Positions 38,554-49,469 of a stretch of DNA of 64,000 nucleotides are shown one piece after another. The stretch covers positions 7,750,001-7,814,000 of the forward strand of contig OW051496.1 of assembly GCA_932521035.1 (NCBI GenBank), given 5' to 3'. The notes beneath the pieces are model-generated. The model was not told where the DNA came from. It did not search any database and worked only from the letters and a program-made list of their open reading frames with translations. The stretch is from Oscheius dolichura (Eukaryota > Nematoda > Chromadorea > Rhabditida > Rhabditidae). Position 1 is the stretch's first letter; each line of letters begins with the position of its first letter. The position numbers were made by a program, and so were the translations under genes.

Positions 38554-39609
38554 TTACGAGCACTGCCTGATTGTGGCTGGAGATAGTAATCTACCACCTA
38601 GGCTAGGGGATGAGCGAACATACAATGCCGGCCAGATCGAACTGGGTGTCACCCTAGATAAAACCAGCTCACATTGTTTGAGATCCCATCCGCTGTTCTT
38701 CATATCCTTGAAATTCTTGAGCACCTCAGGGAAGGCCACCAAGTTCCCGAGGAATATTGGGTCTCTGTCCAGGTGTTGCAACAGCTCGAGGGCCAGCATC
38801 TTGGCCTTCTCGGAGAATTCGGCCTCCTTGATAATTCCAATCGGGATGAAGTTTGTAAAATGGGGGAGGCCGTTGCTCATCAGGCTGGCAATCGTCTGGA
38901 CGAACTTGTCATTCACGTAGAAATTGATCAGAATCGACAGCGCGTGCTCCACCTTGACGTTGTTGTATTTAACATTCCGGGCGGATTTCTTAATTTCTCT
39001 CGTACAGTATACCCAGAACAGCTTACCGCGTTACGGTAAAATTGGAACAGACTAATGTAGAGGATTTCCAAGAAATCTTCGACGGCGAATTTGTCCACAT
39101 CAGCTTTCTCTTTAGAAATGAAACTAATAGCCTAAAGTGGTTAATTTGAAGGAATGAGCGGGGAGGATTTACGTAGAGGCTGGCCTTCGTCATAGGGAAA
39201 TGCCCCTTGAGCAGGAGACATTCGAAGTTCTTGATCAGAATTTCTTTAATCGTGTCGATACCGTAGTGTTTCATAAAGTAGAACATGAATTTCAGCACCT
39301 GTCCCTGAAATGGCGATTACTCAAGGAGAGAAGACAACTCACGTGGGTGTAGCATCCCATTCTTGCGGTGACTTTCAACAACATCGCAAAACGGGGCAGG
39401 GTGTCCTCAGATTTGTATAGCACCTCCATATTGTCATCGTTTCTCTTGCAGGACTTCCACAGGATACACAGACACTGTCGGATCACGACGTCGTCGCTCT
39501 CCCGGATTAAAATATCCCGGATGGTGGCTATCACGGCCGGCGAGTGTTTCATGTCGCCCTCGAGAGTCGGTGTGAAGATTTTGCCCAAAGACAAGGATAT
39601 CAGAGTGAT
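38554..39609 (-). CDS. Helical-repeat (ARM-like) protein, paralogue of the gene at 40865; 5' end not located
   Basis: Exons (descending) 39609-39343, 39304-39173, 39131-39027, 38952-38673 join in phase; a short final exon ends at TAA 38554. The product is all-helical in appearance, with paired amphipathic segments such as AVIATIRDILIRESDDVVIRQC and ALSILINFYVNDKFVQTIASL, recalling armadillo/importin-alpha repeats. The C-terminal part aligns with the (+) gene at 40865-41921: NFIPIGIIKEAEFSEKAKML versus LFVPALIVDYKIFNRKNKCA, and SGWDLKQ versus SNWNLDR, with the next intron in the same phase. The first exon must lie upstream; the visible frame has no ATG. Several acceptors are possible for the last few residues. 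Role unknown. Confidence 0.72.
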
Positions 39610-40864
39610 CTGAAATGGAGACGTTGTTAATATTTCCGTCAATTATCGGGAAGCGCCTTCTCTTTCCCCGATCTGCCATATTCCCTATTGATCGGCTGGA
39701 TATTGCGAAATAGCCTCCTGGTCCCGGTATGCCCCTAGTCTTCTGGTAGTTTTCGCCCTATTTTGTTGACTTATGTCCTATAAAATACATAGAATACTTA
39801 AAAGCCTCGTGTGCCTCCCTTCCCGCGATAATTATTCCCTATGACGACGCGATAATGACGTGATCGGGCATCTTCGAATATTCTACTCTTTCCCATAGGG
39901 AGTTTCTTTCGAAAATCATCCCTGTTAAAGTCCATATGATTTATGATAGAAATAAGAAGAGGTAAAGCAAAAAGATAACGATATTTCTATGTTTTACGGG
40001 TTGTTGACACCCGACTGACTGCTGTTTACCACGAAAATCACCCTTGTTTGAATAGTAAAATTACTGAACAATTAAAAAGAATAAAAAGAATACCTTCGGA
40101 GCCATTCGAAACAATCTAATCAGAGATTTTTTCACCGAGAGGTCAAACGCTGACCAGACGCTGCCGGCCGCAGGATATCAGAGACGTAAATAGGCGTATT
40201 ATTATCCCTGCAGGACCGGGCCCCGAAGTTCAAGCGAGGCGCTTCACACATGGCACAAAAGGGGGACAGCATTTTGGCAACAGATGTAGCGGAAAATTAT
40301 TGCCGTTGTCAGGGCAGACGGGGGGCATCCGATACCACGAAAACAGGACTCGACTAGGAGGGCCGTAGTCAATTAGGGAAAAGAGGCCGACAGGGAAGGA
40401 GAAACCTCGTTGATAGAGGAAATGTCGGCTACTTGTGACATCATGGATGCGCAACGAGGAGATATCGCCTTTTGAAAGGAGGACTGATGCCGCTTCACGG
40501 CCATTAACTTATCAGCAACATTTTATTCGCCCCAAAATCCCAAGAAGAAGATTGAAACGAGCATGTTGTCGAAGAGTCTTTGTAGGTCTTTCTGCTGCAT
40601 GGCCGTGGCTCTACAACTTCAGGAATCGGTGGCTCCAGGGTTCTGGCTCGGTGGCTTCTGCACTGTGCAGAATCTCTGGGAGGGTGAGGGGCAAGCGTTC
40701 AGATATTGATATAGGTGCCTTCCAAAAGGACGCGACAATTCTTATAAAGAATCGGTGAAATATTCGCTTTCTTCGCTACAAAAGCCAGAATATAACGGCT
40801 TCGCTTCCTTCTTCTCCTCCTATTTTTCGCTTTTCTTCGTTCTTTTCAATCTCTCGGTCAAGTG
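39610..40864. other. Region between divergent ARM-like paralogues
   Basis: Should contain the shared upstream region and missing 5' exons of both genes. On the plus strand, ATG at about 40593 reads MAVALQLQESVAPGFWLGG, and a following exon 40715-40754 (GAFQKDATILIKNR) looks like an armadillo repeat end, but it could not be joined in phase to the exon starting at 40865. Confidence 0.4.
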
Positions 40865-41921
40865 ATGTCCCTCCTCTACTGGTCCCTCTCTGCCATCCGT
40901 CGATCCCTTTCTTCGTACCAGGACCCTTCTCCCGAGCTGATTCCCATCCTCCGGGAGATTCTCTACAGCGCAGAAGATCCCCGTGCCATTGAACTGAGTC
41001 TAGAAATTCTACAATTATTATGTTGCCGTTGTCCGGACAATAAATGGATTCTCTGCGAGAGAGGGGACATTTTATCCCAACTTTTATGGATATTGAGAGA
41101 GAAATCCTACGAGACGCCGCACATCTACGTAAGAAGCTGTTATAACCTTACCAACACAGTACTTTCAGATCTCAGCTGTGATTCTGGTTCAATTGTGTGA
41201 GAAGCAACTGGGCAGGGAGAATGTCAAAGCTCGTCTGGTAGAGAACAGCAGCTACGTGGTGGGAGGGCTGGAGTCGAACGACTCCTGGTACATAGCCTTA
41301 CATGTGAGTTGCTCCGCTACCGTTAATATCTCTACCCTATAGACAATCGCCTATATGATAAGGGAGGACGAGCACGCTCTCCAGGTATTCGATACCCCAA
41401 TTCCGGGGGAGATGGACTTCATCGATTTGATGGTTATCTGGCTCTACAATTTGTACATCCACCTGGCTGTGAGTCATCTTCCTTCTCTTTCACTTCTCTC
41501 TTCAGAACGGCGGGGCACGATATGACGGGGTTATTGGCGGAATCACCCTCCTTCTGCTGATCCTCTCCCGGTGTGCCTCCTTCCCTTCTCTCCGCGGACG
41601 AGTGGCCGACTCTCTCTGCCGGGAAAGGGTCACCGACCGGCACGGCGTCTCTCTCTTCGTTCCTGCCCTCATAGTGGATTATAAGATTTTCAACAGGAAG
41701 AACAAGTGCGCAGCCATGAATTTGATAAGGGCGGTTGCCAATGAGAGGCCCCTCCTGAATGGCAGCCTCGGCCCCTATTGTAATCTTCTCAATAAGATGA
41801 GGTTGAGCAATTGGAATCTGGATAGATGTGAGCTATTCTTTGATTTATTGGAATAAGGAAAATTACAGACCAGAGGACCATGGACTTCATTGCAAAAGCC
41901 AAGAGAGTCCATATGGTTTGA
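40865..41921 (+). CDS. Helical-repeat (ARM-like) protein, paralogue of the gene at 38554
   Basis: Exons 40865-41128, 41169-41303, 41343-41468, 41506-41827, 41869-41921 join in phase to about 299 aa from ATG 40865. Repeated amphipathic helices include PELIPILREILYSAEDPRAI, ELSLEILQLLCCRC and KCAAMNLIRAVANERPLL, compatible with armadillo-like repeats; no importin-beta-binding region is seen. The end is DFIAKAKRVHMV. The last intron interrupts the SNWNLDR motif at the same place and phase as in the (-) paralogue. Additional upstream exons are possible. Function unknown; nuclear transport is only a guess from the fold. Confidence 0.75.
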
Positions 41922-42169
41922 AGTCAATATATCGCGTATTGTCCCGGTTATAGTGCCCTATATAAAATTTACATAGTCTTAAAACGAGTTATACTGTTGA
42001 TTCCTGGTTTATCCTGAATATCCTCTCCCTCTAGTTGTCTCCTTCTCATTAAATGGGCATCGCCGATCATCAACCACTATTCACAGCGAAGCAGCTGTTC
42101 TTGAAATGGCCACCACGTCGTCGTTTTTAATCATACTTTTCCCTAGTCAACAAGCTATTTGTTTCTTCG

Positions 42170-43674
42170 ATGATCCCCTGCCCACCACTGCTACACGACA
42201 ATTCCATGTCGATTCTCTTCTACGACATCGTCTTCTGGTCTAACCTCATCATCAATCCCTATGTCATATTCTGTATCATATTCCGATCGCCTAAAAACTT
42301 GAAAAATTATCGCTGGTATCTGTTTTATCATCAACTCGTCGCTGTTATTAGCGATGTGGCGGTACGCAGTTTTCTCACATCTCTTTTGGGCTCCGAATGT
42401 CTGCGATTGGGGGAAGAGGGCAGGAATCCAGCCAAGTCAAGCTGTCATTTACAAGGGGATAATGTGATTTATTAGGTATAGATCAACAAAATTAGCGTGC
42501 AAATATGTGTACTTCTTCATAAATTCCCATAATTTGCGAAGGCGGCCGCCACCCGAGGAGGAGGAGGAGGGGGAGGACGGCAGCTTTGGAAGGCCCAGAT
42601 GAATTTTCCACCTGATTTTCATAAATTTCTCCCAAAATGTCCGTATTCTTCCAGATGAGTTTCTTGATCCAGCCCATCTACCTCCTGCCCTTCACAGCTG
42701 CCTATGCCAACGGTGTCCTGGCTTCTATCCTCCCTCCTCGCTATTATCTAGTCTTTTGTGGCAGTCTACTGGGTCTTACCCTGGCCTCCGATGCCCAGCT
42801 ATTCATAATTCGGTATCTGGCTGCCCAAGGGAAAGAACACTTCCCCAGAAGATACACTGCCTTGATGGTATTTGCCATATTCGTGCCTTTTATACCCATT
42901 GTTGGGGTGCATCTCTCCTATAAAGATGTGGATACTGTGCTAAAGGACTGGAAACAGGTAAATCAAGAGACAAATTAGAAAGATCTGTCGTAAATATAAA
43001 CACGGCCAAAAACTAGTTAAAGATCCCTTTTTAAAGTCCAGTGAGCATTTGAACTTTTGCGACAGGTGAAAAGAAAGAACAGAAAATGAAAATAACGTTG
43101 TTTTTTTCAAAAGTAGACCATAGTTGGTAAAACCAGTGATCTTCCAGCGCTATTCCTGTATAACCCCGTCAATCCTGACCCTTCCAAACCTGATGGCGTA
43201 TGACCGTACCACCGTCAGTACCTACGCCACCCTGCCTCTATTCGTGGCTCTGTCCATCTTCCTCCTAGCCATCGTCTCCTTCATCTTCCTAACCTATCGA
43301 ATAACCACGGCCCAAATGATGTCTGCCAACCTGCGGAGGATACAGCGTCTCTACCTCCGTCAACTGATACTCCAGGCCTTTATTCCAATCACTCTGTTGA
43401 TCGTCCCCGGGGTGCCTTTCGCCCTGATTATGGTTTTCGAAATCTACGGGGTTGAATGTAAGTTCCGTTATGGATAACAGAAAAAAGATAGAGTTCAGAT
43501 ATTGGCCCGCTGACGATGGCCACTATGTCTACTTTTAGTCTCTGCGGTGCCATCGTTCTCCTGATAATGAATCCAACATATCATGACTGGCTGACGAAGA
43601 GGACAAAAAGGCTTGTGAAAACTAGGAGTACTTCTGTTTTTGACCCGAGGAAACATCGGCAAAGTCTCTTTTGA
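42170..43674 (+). CDS. Seven-transmembrane chemoreceptor, Str-superfamily type (srh/sri-like)
   Basis: Probable chemosensory GPCR, different in family from the one at 3146. Exons 42170-42361, 42655-42957, 43148-43457, 43499-43674 give 326 aa in phase. Helices: SILFYDIVFWSNLIINPYVI, WYLFYHQLVAVISDVA, FLIQPIYLLPFTAAYANGV, TALMVFAIFVPFIPIVGVHL, FVALSIFLLAIVSFIFLTY, LILQAFIPITLLIVPGVPF and a last STFSLCGAIVLLIMNPTYH. QRLYLRQLILQAFIPI resembles the TM6 entry of Srh/Sri/Srd receptors, and NPTYHDWL resembles their PYR-type end of TM7. Introns 1 (293 nt) and 2 (190 nt) are long for this window. Confidence 0.85.
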
Positions 43675-43939
43675 CCACGAAAATGAAGATTCCCCCCACT
43701 GACAAAGAAAAGAAAACAACAAGAGCAGTTCCATGTATTTATTATTGTAGGCTGTTCTCTTCTTCGTCGTCGTCGCAGAGATAAACCTAAACGGGGAGAT
43801 GGGTACTGTCCAGGTAGACGGCGGTCTTTTTTGAACTCTATCGAGCCATTTCAAACGTTTCTGTCAAATTTCAAAACGAAAAGCGACAGAATAGAAAAGA
43901 GCGCTTCCGTTTACTCGGAAAGTACCGAAATGACGCGCC

Positions 43940-45065
43940 TCAATTGGACTCGAGAGGCGGCGTAATGTCAATTTCGAGGGCAGCGCCCCTCTCCGGCGGC
44001 GGTGTCTCATCCACCTCGTATTCTTCCTCCTCCATCTTCACAGAGGCCAGGTTCGACTCTCCCAGCTCGCCCACGTGCTCCGCCTTCTTCAGGATCCTCT
44101 GGTTCCTCTGCCAGTCGAACGGCTCCTCCAAGTTGGCCTTCAGATGTTCCGCCGCGTGGGTCAGCAGCTTCTGGAGTTGCTTGTAGTCCGGCCGGTCGTA
44201 GTAGGAGTAGCCATCCAGCATCGTCATCATGTGATCGAACTCGGGCGGCAGCTCCTTGAAGAAGACAGCGCGCAAGGGGCCGCGCAGGTTCCGCTTGTAC
44301 TCGGCCATCTCCGAGTGGGCGCCGTAGTTGGCCCAGGGCAGGGTGCCTGTAACTTGTTATTTTCCAGTTAACATTCAACTGACCCTTCAAGAGCTCGAAT
44401 GCCATGTATAGCCAGCTTTCTAGGTCGTCTTTCCTGCTCTGGTCCTTGTTGTCGTGGCTGGCCAGCGGCGCGTACTGGAAGGTGCCGAGCAGGGCGGCCT
44501 TCTCCCTCGGCGGCAGGGTCTGTCCAGCCGAATCCCTGTATTTCCGGGCGAAGCCAAAGTCCAACATGTAGATGGAGCCGTTCTCCTTGCCGAGGCCGAT
44601 GGCGAAATTTGGAGCTTTGACATCGCGACAGAGCCAGCCGGCGTCGTGGAGAGCCTCCAGTCGAGACAGCGTCTGCCGGAGGACGTTGAGGGCCGTGGCA
44701 GGGCTGAATCTCTTCTCCGGCAAGCAACGGCGCAGTTTGCCGAGGTCCGGGCCGACCAGCTGCATCACACAGTATTTGTAGTAGTCCGTCCGGCCGGCGG
44801 CCATAAAACGAGGGAAGCCCTCCCGGCCCAAGACCGACTTCAAGACCATCACGTCCAATTTCAGCACTCGGCGCACGTCGTCTCCCTCCTTTTCACACTT
44901 CATCGCGTACTTCTGCTTCATGTTGCCGGCTTCTCGGACGATATAGACATCTGAGAAGGGTCCCGAGGCGAGGATACGCAGCACAATCCATGACGAGCCG
45001 GTCTCGTTGGTTATCGTCAGTCCGGGCTGCGGCATATGGGGATCGTAGTGGTTGCGGGATCCCAT
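43940..45065 (-). CDS. Casein kinase 1 / tau-tubulin-kinase-like protein, worm-specific branch
   Basis: Ser/Thr kinase-fold protein of the CK1/TTBK group expanded in nematodes, many members of which are sperm-enriched in C. elegans. Exons 45065-44384 and 44346-43940 give 362 aa. Landmarks: glycine loop LASGPFSDVYIV (second and third Gly not conserved), ATP Lys in YAMKCEKE, catalytic loop LCRDVKAPNFAIG with Cys in place of the His of HRD, intact metal motif DFGFARKY, and QSRKDDLESWLYMAFELL, the CK1 signature after the activation segment. The HRD-to-CRD change does not remove the catalytic Asp, so activity is possible. The tail is acidic and Pro-rich. It is head to head with the tyrosine kinase gene. 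Confidence 0.92.
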
Positions 45066-45460
45066 GGTGGCAACGACCTACTGGAGACAATGGCTGATGA
45101 ATGGATGTATTACTGTAATATTTTTGTCCTGCTTTGTTTTAAACCAGTTGTGACAAAACAACAGACAGGTTGTAGGCTGTCTGTTTAATCCAGGTCAACA
45201 GTAGTTGTGCTACTTTTTGACAAGGGAGGACAACGGCGCCGGAGAAGGGGACGACGACGCTGGGAAGCGAGGATGATGCTGGAGTTGGGGAGGACGGCGC
45301 TGGACAAGGGGACGAACACTGTCGTTACGACCTGTATTTGAAAATTGGACTTTCTGGCATGCGGCGTTGCTGCGGTAAAAGCCAAACTTCGACCAGTAAT
45401 TACCATAAAAGTGACTTCTCCCCCATTTTCATTCAATGTCTGCTCGTCTTCCACCGAAAG
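45066..45460. promoter_or_regulatory. Bidirectional promoter region between two kinase genes
   Basis: 395 bp separates the divergent start codons. Positions 45225-45315 hold about three imperfect copies of a unit resembling GGACGACGGCGCTGG plus AAGGGGACGA. No TATA box is evident. Shared control of both kinases is plausible from the layout alone. Confidence 0.45.
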
Positions 45461-47431
45461 ATGACGACTTCCGGCGACAGCAACGACAGCAAAACGGTTA
45501 CTCTCGTCAAGATACCGGACTTCATGACTGGCGGAGTAGAAAACATCAAACATGAGTTAGTTTTATCTTCTTTGGGGTTCATTTTACTGCTCCGAGGCGC
45601 CGCCAAATACCGCAGTGACCTATCTTTGTGCAGCACTTCCAACATTCTTGTAACTATATTTTAATTTTTCAGGCGTTATTATCACGGCTACGTGCCGGAG
45701 ATCCACACGGCCGACATTCTCCTGGACTTTGGCGACTTTCTGGTCCGTGAAGCTGTCAAGACCTCGGCCACCCCGGATCCCCTCTACCGTGCCCGCGAGA
45801 AGTTGGTCGTCTCGATCCGAATCGCCGGGACCATCTACGTCCAGAAGGAGAAGGAGGCCTGGTTCAAGAATTGGATCGAGGAGGGACGCGATCCGGCCAA
45901 GCTGAAGGAACACGGAGTTCGCGAATTCCAATACATGCTGATGAACGACGGAGAAAAGGCCAAATACTACACGGCCGAGTCGGGCATCGCCCACTTTCCG
46001 ATCAAGTTCAGCCGACGCAAGAATGTCTTCTATATGAATGGCTTTGGATTTGAGCGGGCCGCTGGACTCATCGACTACCACAAGCGATTCCACATCCCCA
46101 TCAATGCCGACTATCCGGAGACCGTCCTGCAACATTCCGTCAGACGGCTTGACTGGTACTTCAACCACGAGCAGATTGACCGGTACGTTATATCCACTTG
46201 GGGTAAAGCCTCACTTTTTTTGTTCTTCCTGAATTTTCCAACAAATTGTCTCCTTTCAGATTGCGCAACTTGGGCAGTGGCGCCTTTGGTGAGGTCTTCC
46301 TGGGTCTCTTCTACCTCGGCTCGTTCAAGACCAAGAAAGTGGCCGTCAAGCAGATCAGCGGCACCGTGACGCCGGAAGAGAATTCCCAACTGTTTGAAGA
46401 GGCCCGTATGATGCAGACTTTCGACCATCCGAATATTGTCAAGCTGCTCGGCGTGGCCATGAACCAGGACCCGATTATGATTGTCATGGAGCTGGCCGAA
46501 AGGGGATCCGTCTTGGATGTGATCAAGCGCGAGGGCGCCGCCGCCCCATCGACGGCCGAATGCATCCGATACATTTACGAGGCCGCCAAGGGACTGCAGT
46601 ACCTCAAGTCGCAAAGAGTTCGTTTATTTCATGAGAATGGAGAGTAATTGACGGGGTTTCAGATTGTCCACCGGGACTTTGCCGCCCGCAATGCCCTCCT
46701 CTCGAAGGGTGGAGTTGTCAAGATTTCGGACTTTGGCCTGTCGATTGTCGGCGGAGAGAAGAAGGAGAAGCAGCTGAAGAAGGTCCCGACGCGATACCTG
46801 GCCCCGCAGACACTGTCCTTCGGCCTCTACAACTACTCGACGGATGTGCACTCGTTCGGCTGCTTCATGTACGAGGTGTTCCACCACGGAGGCGTGCTTT
46901 ACGACGGGATGACTCCGCCCGAGGTCACCAAATACGTCAAGGAAGGCTGGCGGTTACCGTGTAAGACGTCGAATTTTCCCAAGTTTTTGTGGGAAATATT
47001 GGTACGATGCTGGCTGGCCTCGGAAAAATACAGGACCACAATTGAACAGGTCAGGCAGTGTGGAGTTATTAGGGGGCGGGAGCCTGCGAGTCAGGCAACA
47101 CGGGCATTGGTCCCCACCCAAAATGGGGATCAGGATCTGTAGTTTACTTCAGGTTGTGGCCGAAATTGAACAGGCCGACAGGATCATCAACGGCCACGGC
47201 TTTGCCCCACTGCGCTTCGTGCAACGTCTATTACAAGGATTATGGAAACATGTCGAGTTTGAAGAATCGGACCATTTTGAACACGAGTGGATGGCCCGCG
47301 ACCAGGGACAGTTCAAAACGGAGGAGATGAAATACAGGAAGGCAATGATGGACCAGAAGAAGAAGAACAAGGGCAAGAAGAAGAAGGCGACCGCCTCGTC
47401 GGATGGCCAACAGAAGAACAAGAAGAATTGA
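45461..47431 (+). CDS. SH2-domain tyrosine kinase, Fer/Fps-like nematode family
   Basis: Non-receptor tyrosine kinase, 542 aa, from exons 45461-45555, 45673-46182, 46260-46617, 46663-47049, 47153-47431. After a short N-terminus, the SH2 domain begins YYHGYVPE and keeps the phosphotyrosine Arg in GDFLVRE, but contains an unusually long middle (residues ~75-150 of the chain). The kinase domain shows LGSGAFGEVFLG, VAVKQI, HRDFAARN, and DFGLSIVGG; all catalytic residues are present. The APE motif reads YLAPQTL (Glu to Gln). The C-terminal 20 residues are Lys-rich, a feature of this worm family. Relatives such as SPE-8 act in sperm activation. It shares its upstream region with the CK1-like gene. 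Confidence 0.94.
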
Positions 47432-47558
47432 AAGAAGAAATACAATTTCCTAATTTACCGTGATCTTCTCTTTTAATAAATTGTCTTTTCTCGGTATCTG
47501 TTTTCTGGGGGTTCATGTCTTCGGGGGTTGAAACGGGCCCTGTCCTCTTTGGTCATTT

Positions 47559-47972
47559 TTGCATCGTACTTTAATCAGCGTTGCCCTGACCATCAATCTC
47601 AAAGACTCCACGATGAGCTTGGGTCAGGTTACGAGTAGAATCGATGTTTTCCATTTGAAGAAGAATTTGAAGGAGGTCAAGAAGCAGAGAAATGAGTGGC
47701 CCATTGCTCAGGAACGGCCACCCCTCCTCAACAGAGATCTCAACTAGGTATTCCCGACTACTGAAGTCGAGAAGATCCCCATCAAGGTACTGAACTCCAT
47801 TGAGAAGACGAGCACCAATATGAGAGCCTAGAACAGTTCCATGAAGGAAGAGCAGGAGGTGCCGGCGGCCTCTGTCATCTGGTCGAAGCAGGCCATCCGT
47901 TGGATCCTCCAGCGGAGCGGGTCCTTATACGACTTCCTGGATTCCTCCTTGGACAGATTTCACCTGAGATGA
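47559..47972 (+). pseudogene. Intronless reading frame broken by two in-frame TAG codons
   Basis: One frame stays protein-like for about 138 codons but carries TAG at 47745-47747 and 47829-47831 before TGA at 47970. An ATG at 47613 reads MSLGQVTSRIDVFHLKKNL; after the stops the frame continues VEKIPIKVLNSIEKTST and WSKQAIRWILQRSGSLYDFL. Constant phase across the stops suggests a decayed or processed copy of a gene elsewhere rather than introns. Parent family not recognised. Alternatives: an unusual gene whose short introns contain the TAGs, or chance. Confidence 0.5.
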
Positions 47973-48324
47973 GGTACTCTCATCCATGCCGTCGGTGACC
48001 AGACTGGAGGGTGGAATGGTACTATCACTGATCTTATTATGAGCTCGAACAGGCTGCTCGTCCATGCCCAATACAAGTAATCCACTCCGTGTTGAGCAGA
48101 TATCTAATTTTAACTTGCTTTGCTGATTCCTCAAAGGCTCTCTTGCTGCAATACAAAGAAGAATTGCTATCTTTTATGGCTCTTCCGGCTTGAGTCACCT
48201 AGACCAAACGGGTTGCTATCATATCAGTAAACGCGATGAGTCCAGCAAACAAGATTTTCAATCCCTTTTTTCTGCTATTCCACACTATTTCCTCTCTATT
48301 TCAGACAGTTACGAAGGAAGTAGG
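47973..48324. other. Short intergenic region
   Basis: Nothing recognised apart from the likely 5' flank of the tetraspan gene at 48325. Confidence 0.4.
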
Positions 48325-49168
48325 ATGAATATCTTTACAAAAAACTGGAATAAAAGTGATCCCCGCTTCTTTATATGTGGGAATTTGTGGTTAAGCTCTT
48401 TGGTGAGTCTCTCTTGCTGTTCGTCCTAGCCATCCTCCTCTAGAAATTAACATATGTCGCAGTTGTGATTCAAACGGTTCTCTGTTCCGTCCTGGCAATT
48501 CTGTCTTCTATTCTTCTATTCTATCATCATCCCATAGGCTTCACTATAACAGTAAGTCTCCGTTTCCGCTTTCCTTTGAATAATACCCTGCAAGAGGTAA
48601 CTGAATTTAGCAATCGGTGGTTTCTATTCGAAAGGGAATAAATAAAACAAACAAAAAAAGAAAGTTTTCCAGTTCACCCTCCTTGTCAACCAGATAGTAT
48701 CCACCACTCTTTTCTTCATTGGCATCTTTAATAGAAACGCTCTTTGTATCCGTCTCGTTGCTTACACGTACCTCGTGCTGGCATGTCTTGCAGTCCCCGG
48801 GACTCCCATAATAGGTATAGCACTGCTGCAGATTGTACTACAGATCGTGGTAACACTCGTATGTTCTAAAATGGCAATTATAGGGCACCGAACCCTATCG
48901 TCATCGATTATATGATCAACTCGGCGTTTATCTCTCTGTTGGCGTTTCTGTAGTGGCTACCATAATCCTGGCTAGCGGTTACAGTATTCTGTCAAAGTAT
49001 GCCCACCAGCTCAAATTCTGCGGTTGTATATCAGATCACAAAATTGATACTGGCGATTCGAATCAGAAGAATGGATCTGGCCTTGAGGATAAGTACCTGC
49101 CTGATTCAGACGACGTGAAACAGTTTGATGAGCCTCTCGTTATGAAAGGGGTTTATAATAATTTATAA
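48325..49168 (+). CDS. Four-transmembrane protein (LAPTM-like nematode family layout)
   Basis: Integral membrane protein of unknown function, 215 aa, from exons 48325-48402, 48444-48551, 48673-48849, 48884-49168. Start ATG 48325 (MNIFTKNWNKSDPRFFICG). Helices: VAVVIQTVLCSVLAILSSIL, FTLLVNQIVSTTLFFIG, YLVLACLAVPGTPIIGIALL and VGVSVVATIILASGY. The cytoplasmic tail is hydrophilic and acidic, ending KGVYNNL. The short N-terminus with a W-x-x-x-D-x-R pattern followed by four helices resembles nematode tetraspan/LAPTM-like proteins and the gene at 51036, with similar exon layout. The family label is tentative. The 48444 acceptor was chosen because a nearer AG gives a stop. Confidence 0.72.
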
Positions 49169-49235
49169 TCAGACCGTCTGTTGTCTGCTGTCTATTACAA
49201 ACGGCAATAAAGGCTTTATTCATTTTCGGGGTTAA

Positions 49236-49438
49236 GTATACACACTCTCGTCGAACGGCGCTGTAAAAGGCAAGTCGTTAAAATGGTGGAAAAATTGCAG
49301 ATTTGAGCTGAGGAAATGGCTCAAATGGCCGTCACTCTTCTCTCTTTTTGCTGTCAATGCGGCCAACTGCCTTGTCATCTTGTTATTCGAACCGTGTGGG
49401 GGAATTACAGTGAACACATCTTCGAACCGTGTGTGTGT

Positions 49439-49469
<31 letters not shown>

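Noticed and set aside
40593..40754. Possible 5' exons of the (+) ARM-like gene
   Set aside because: Phase does not match the exon at 40865, so they were kept only as a note.
44399..44954. Long open frames antisense to the CK1-like gene
   Set aside because: Shadow of the GC-rich kinase coding sequence; no domain and wrong strand.
49316..49428. ATG frame beginning MAQMAV as start of the 49-kb gene
   Set aside because: It would enter the next exon in a frame with immediate stop codons.
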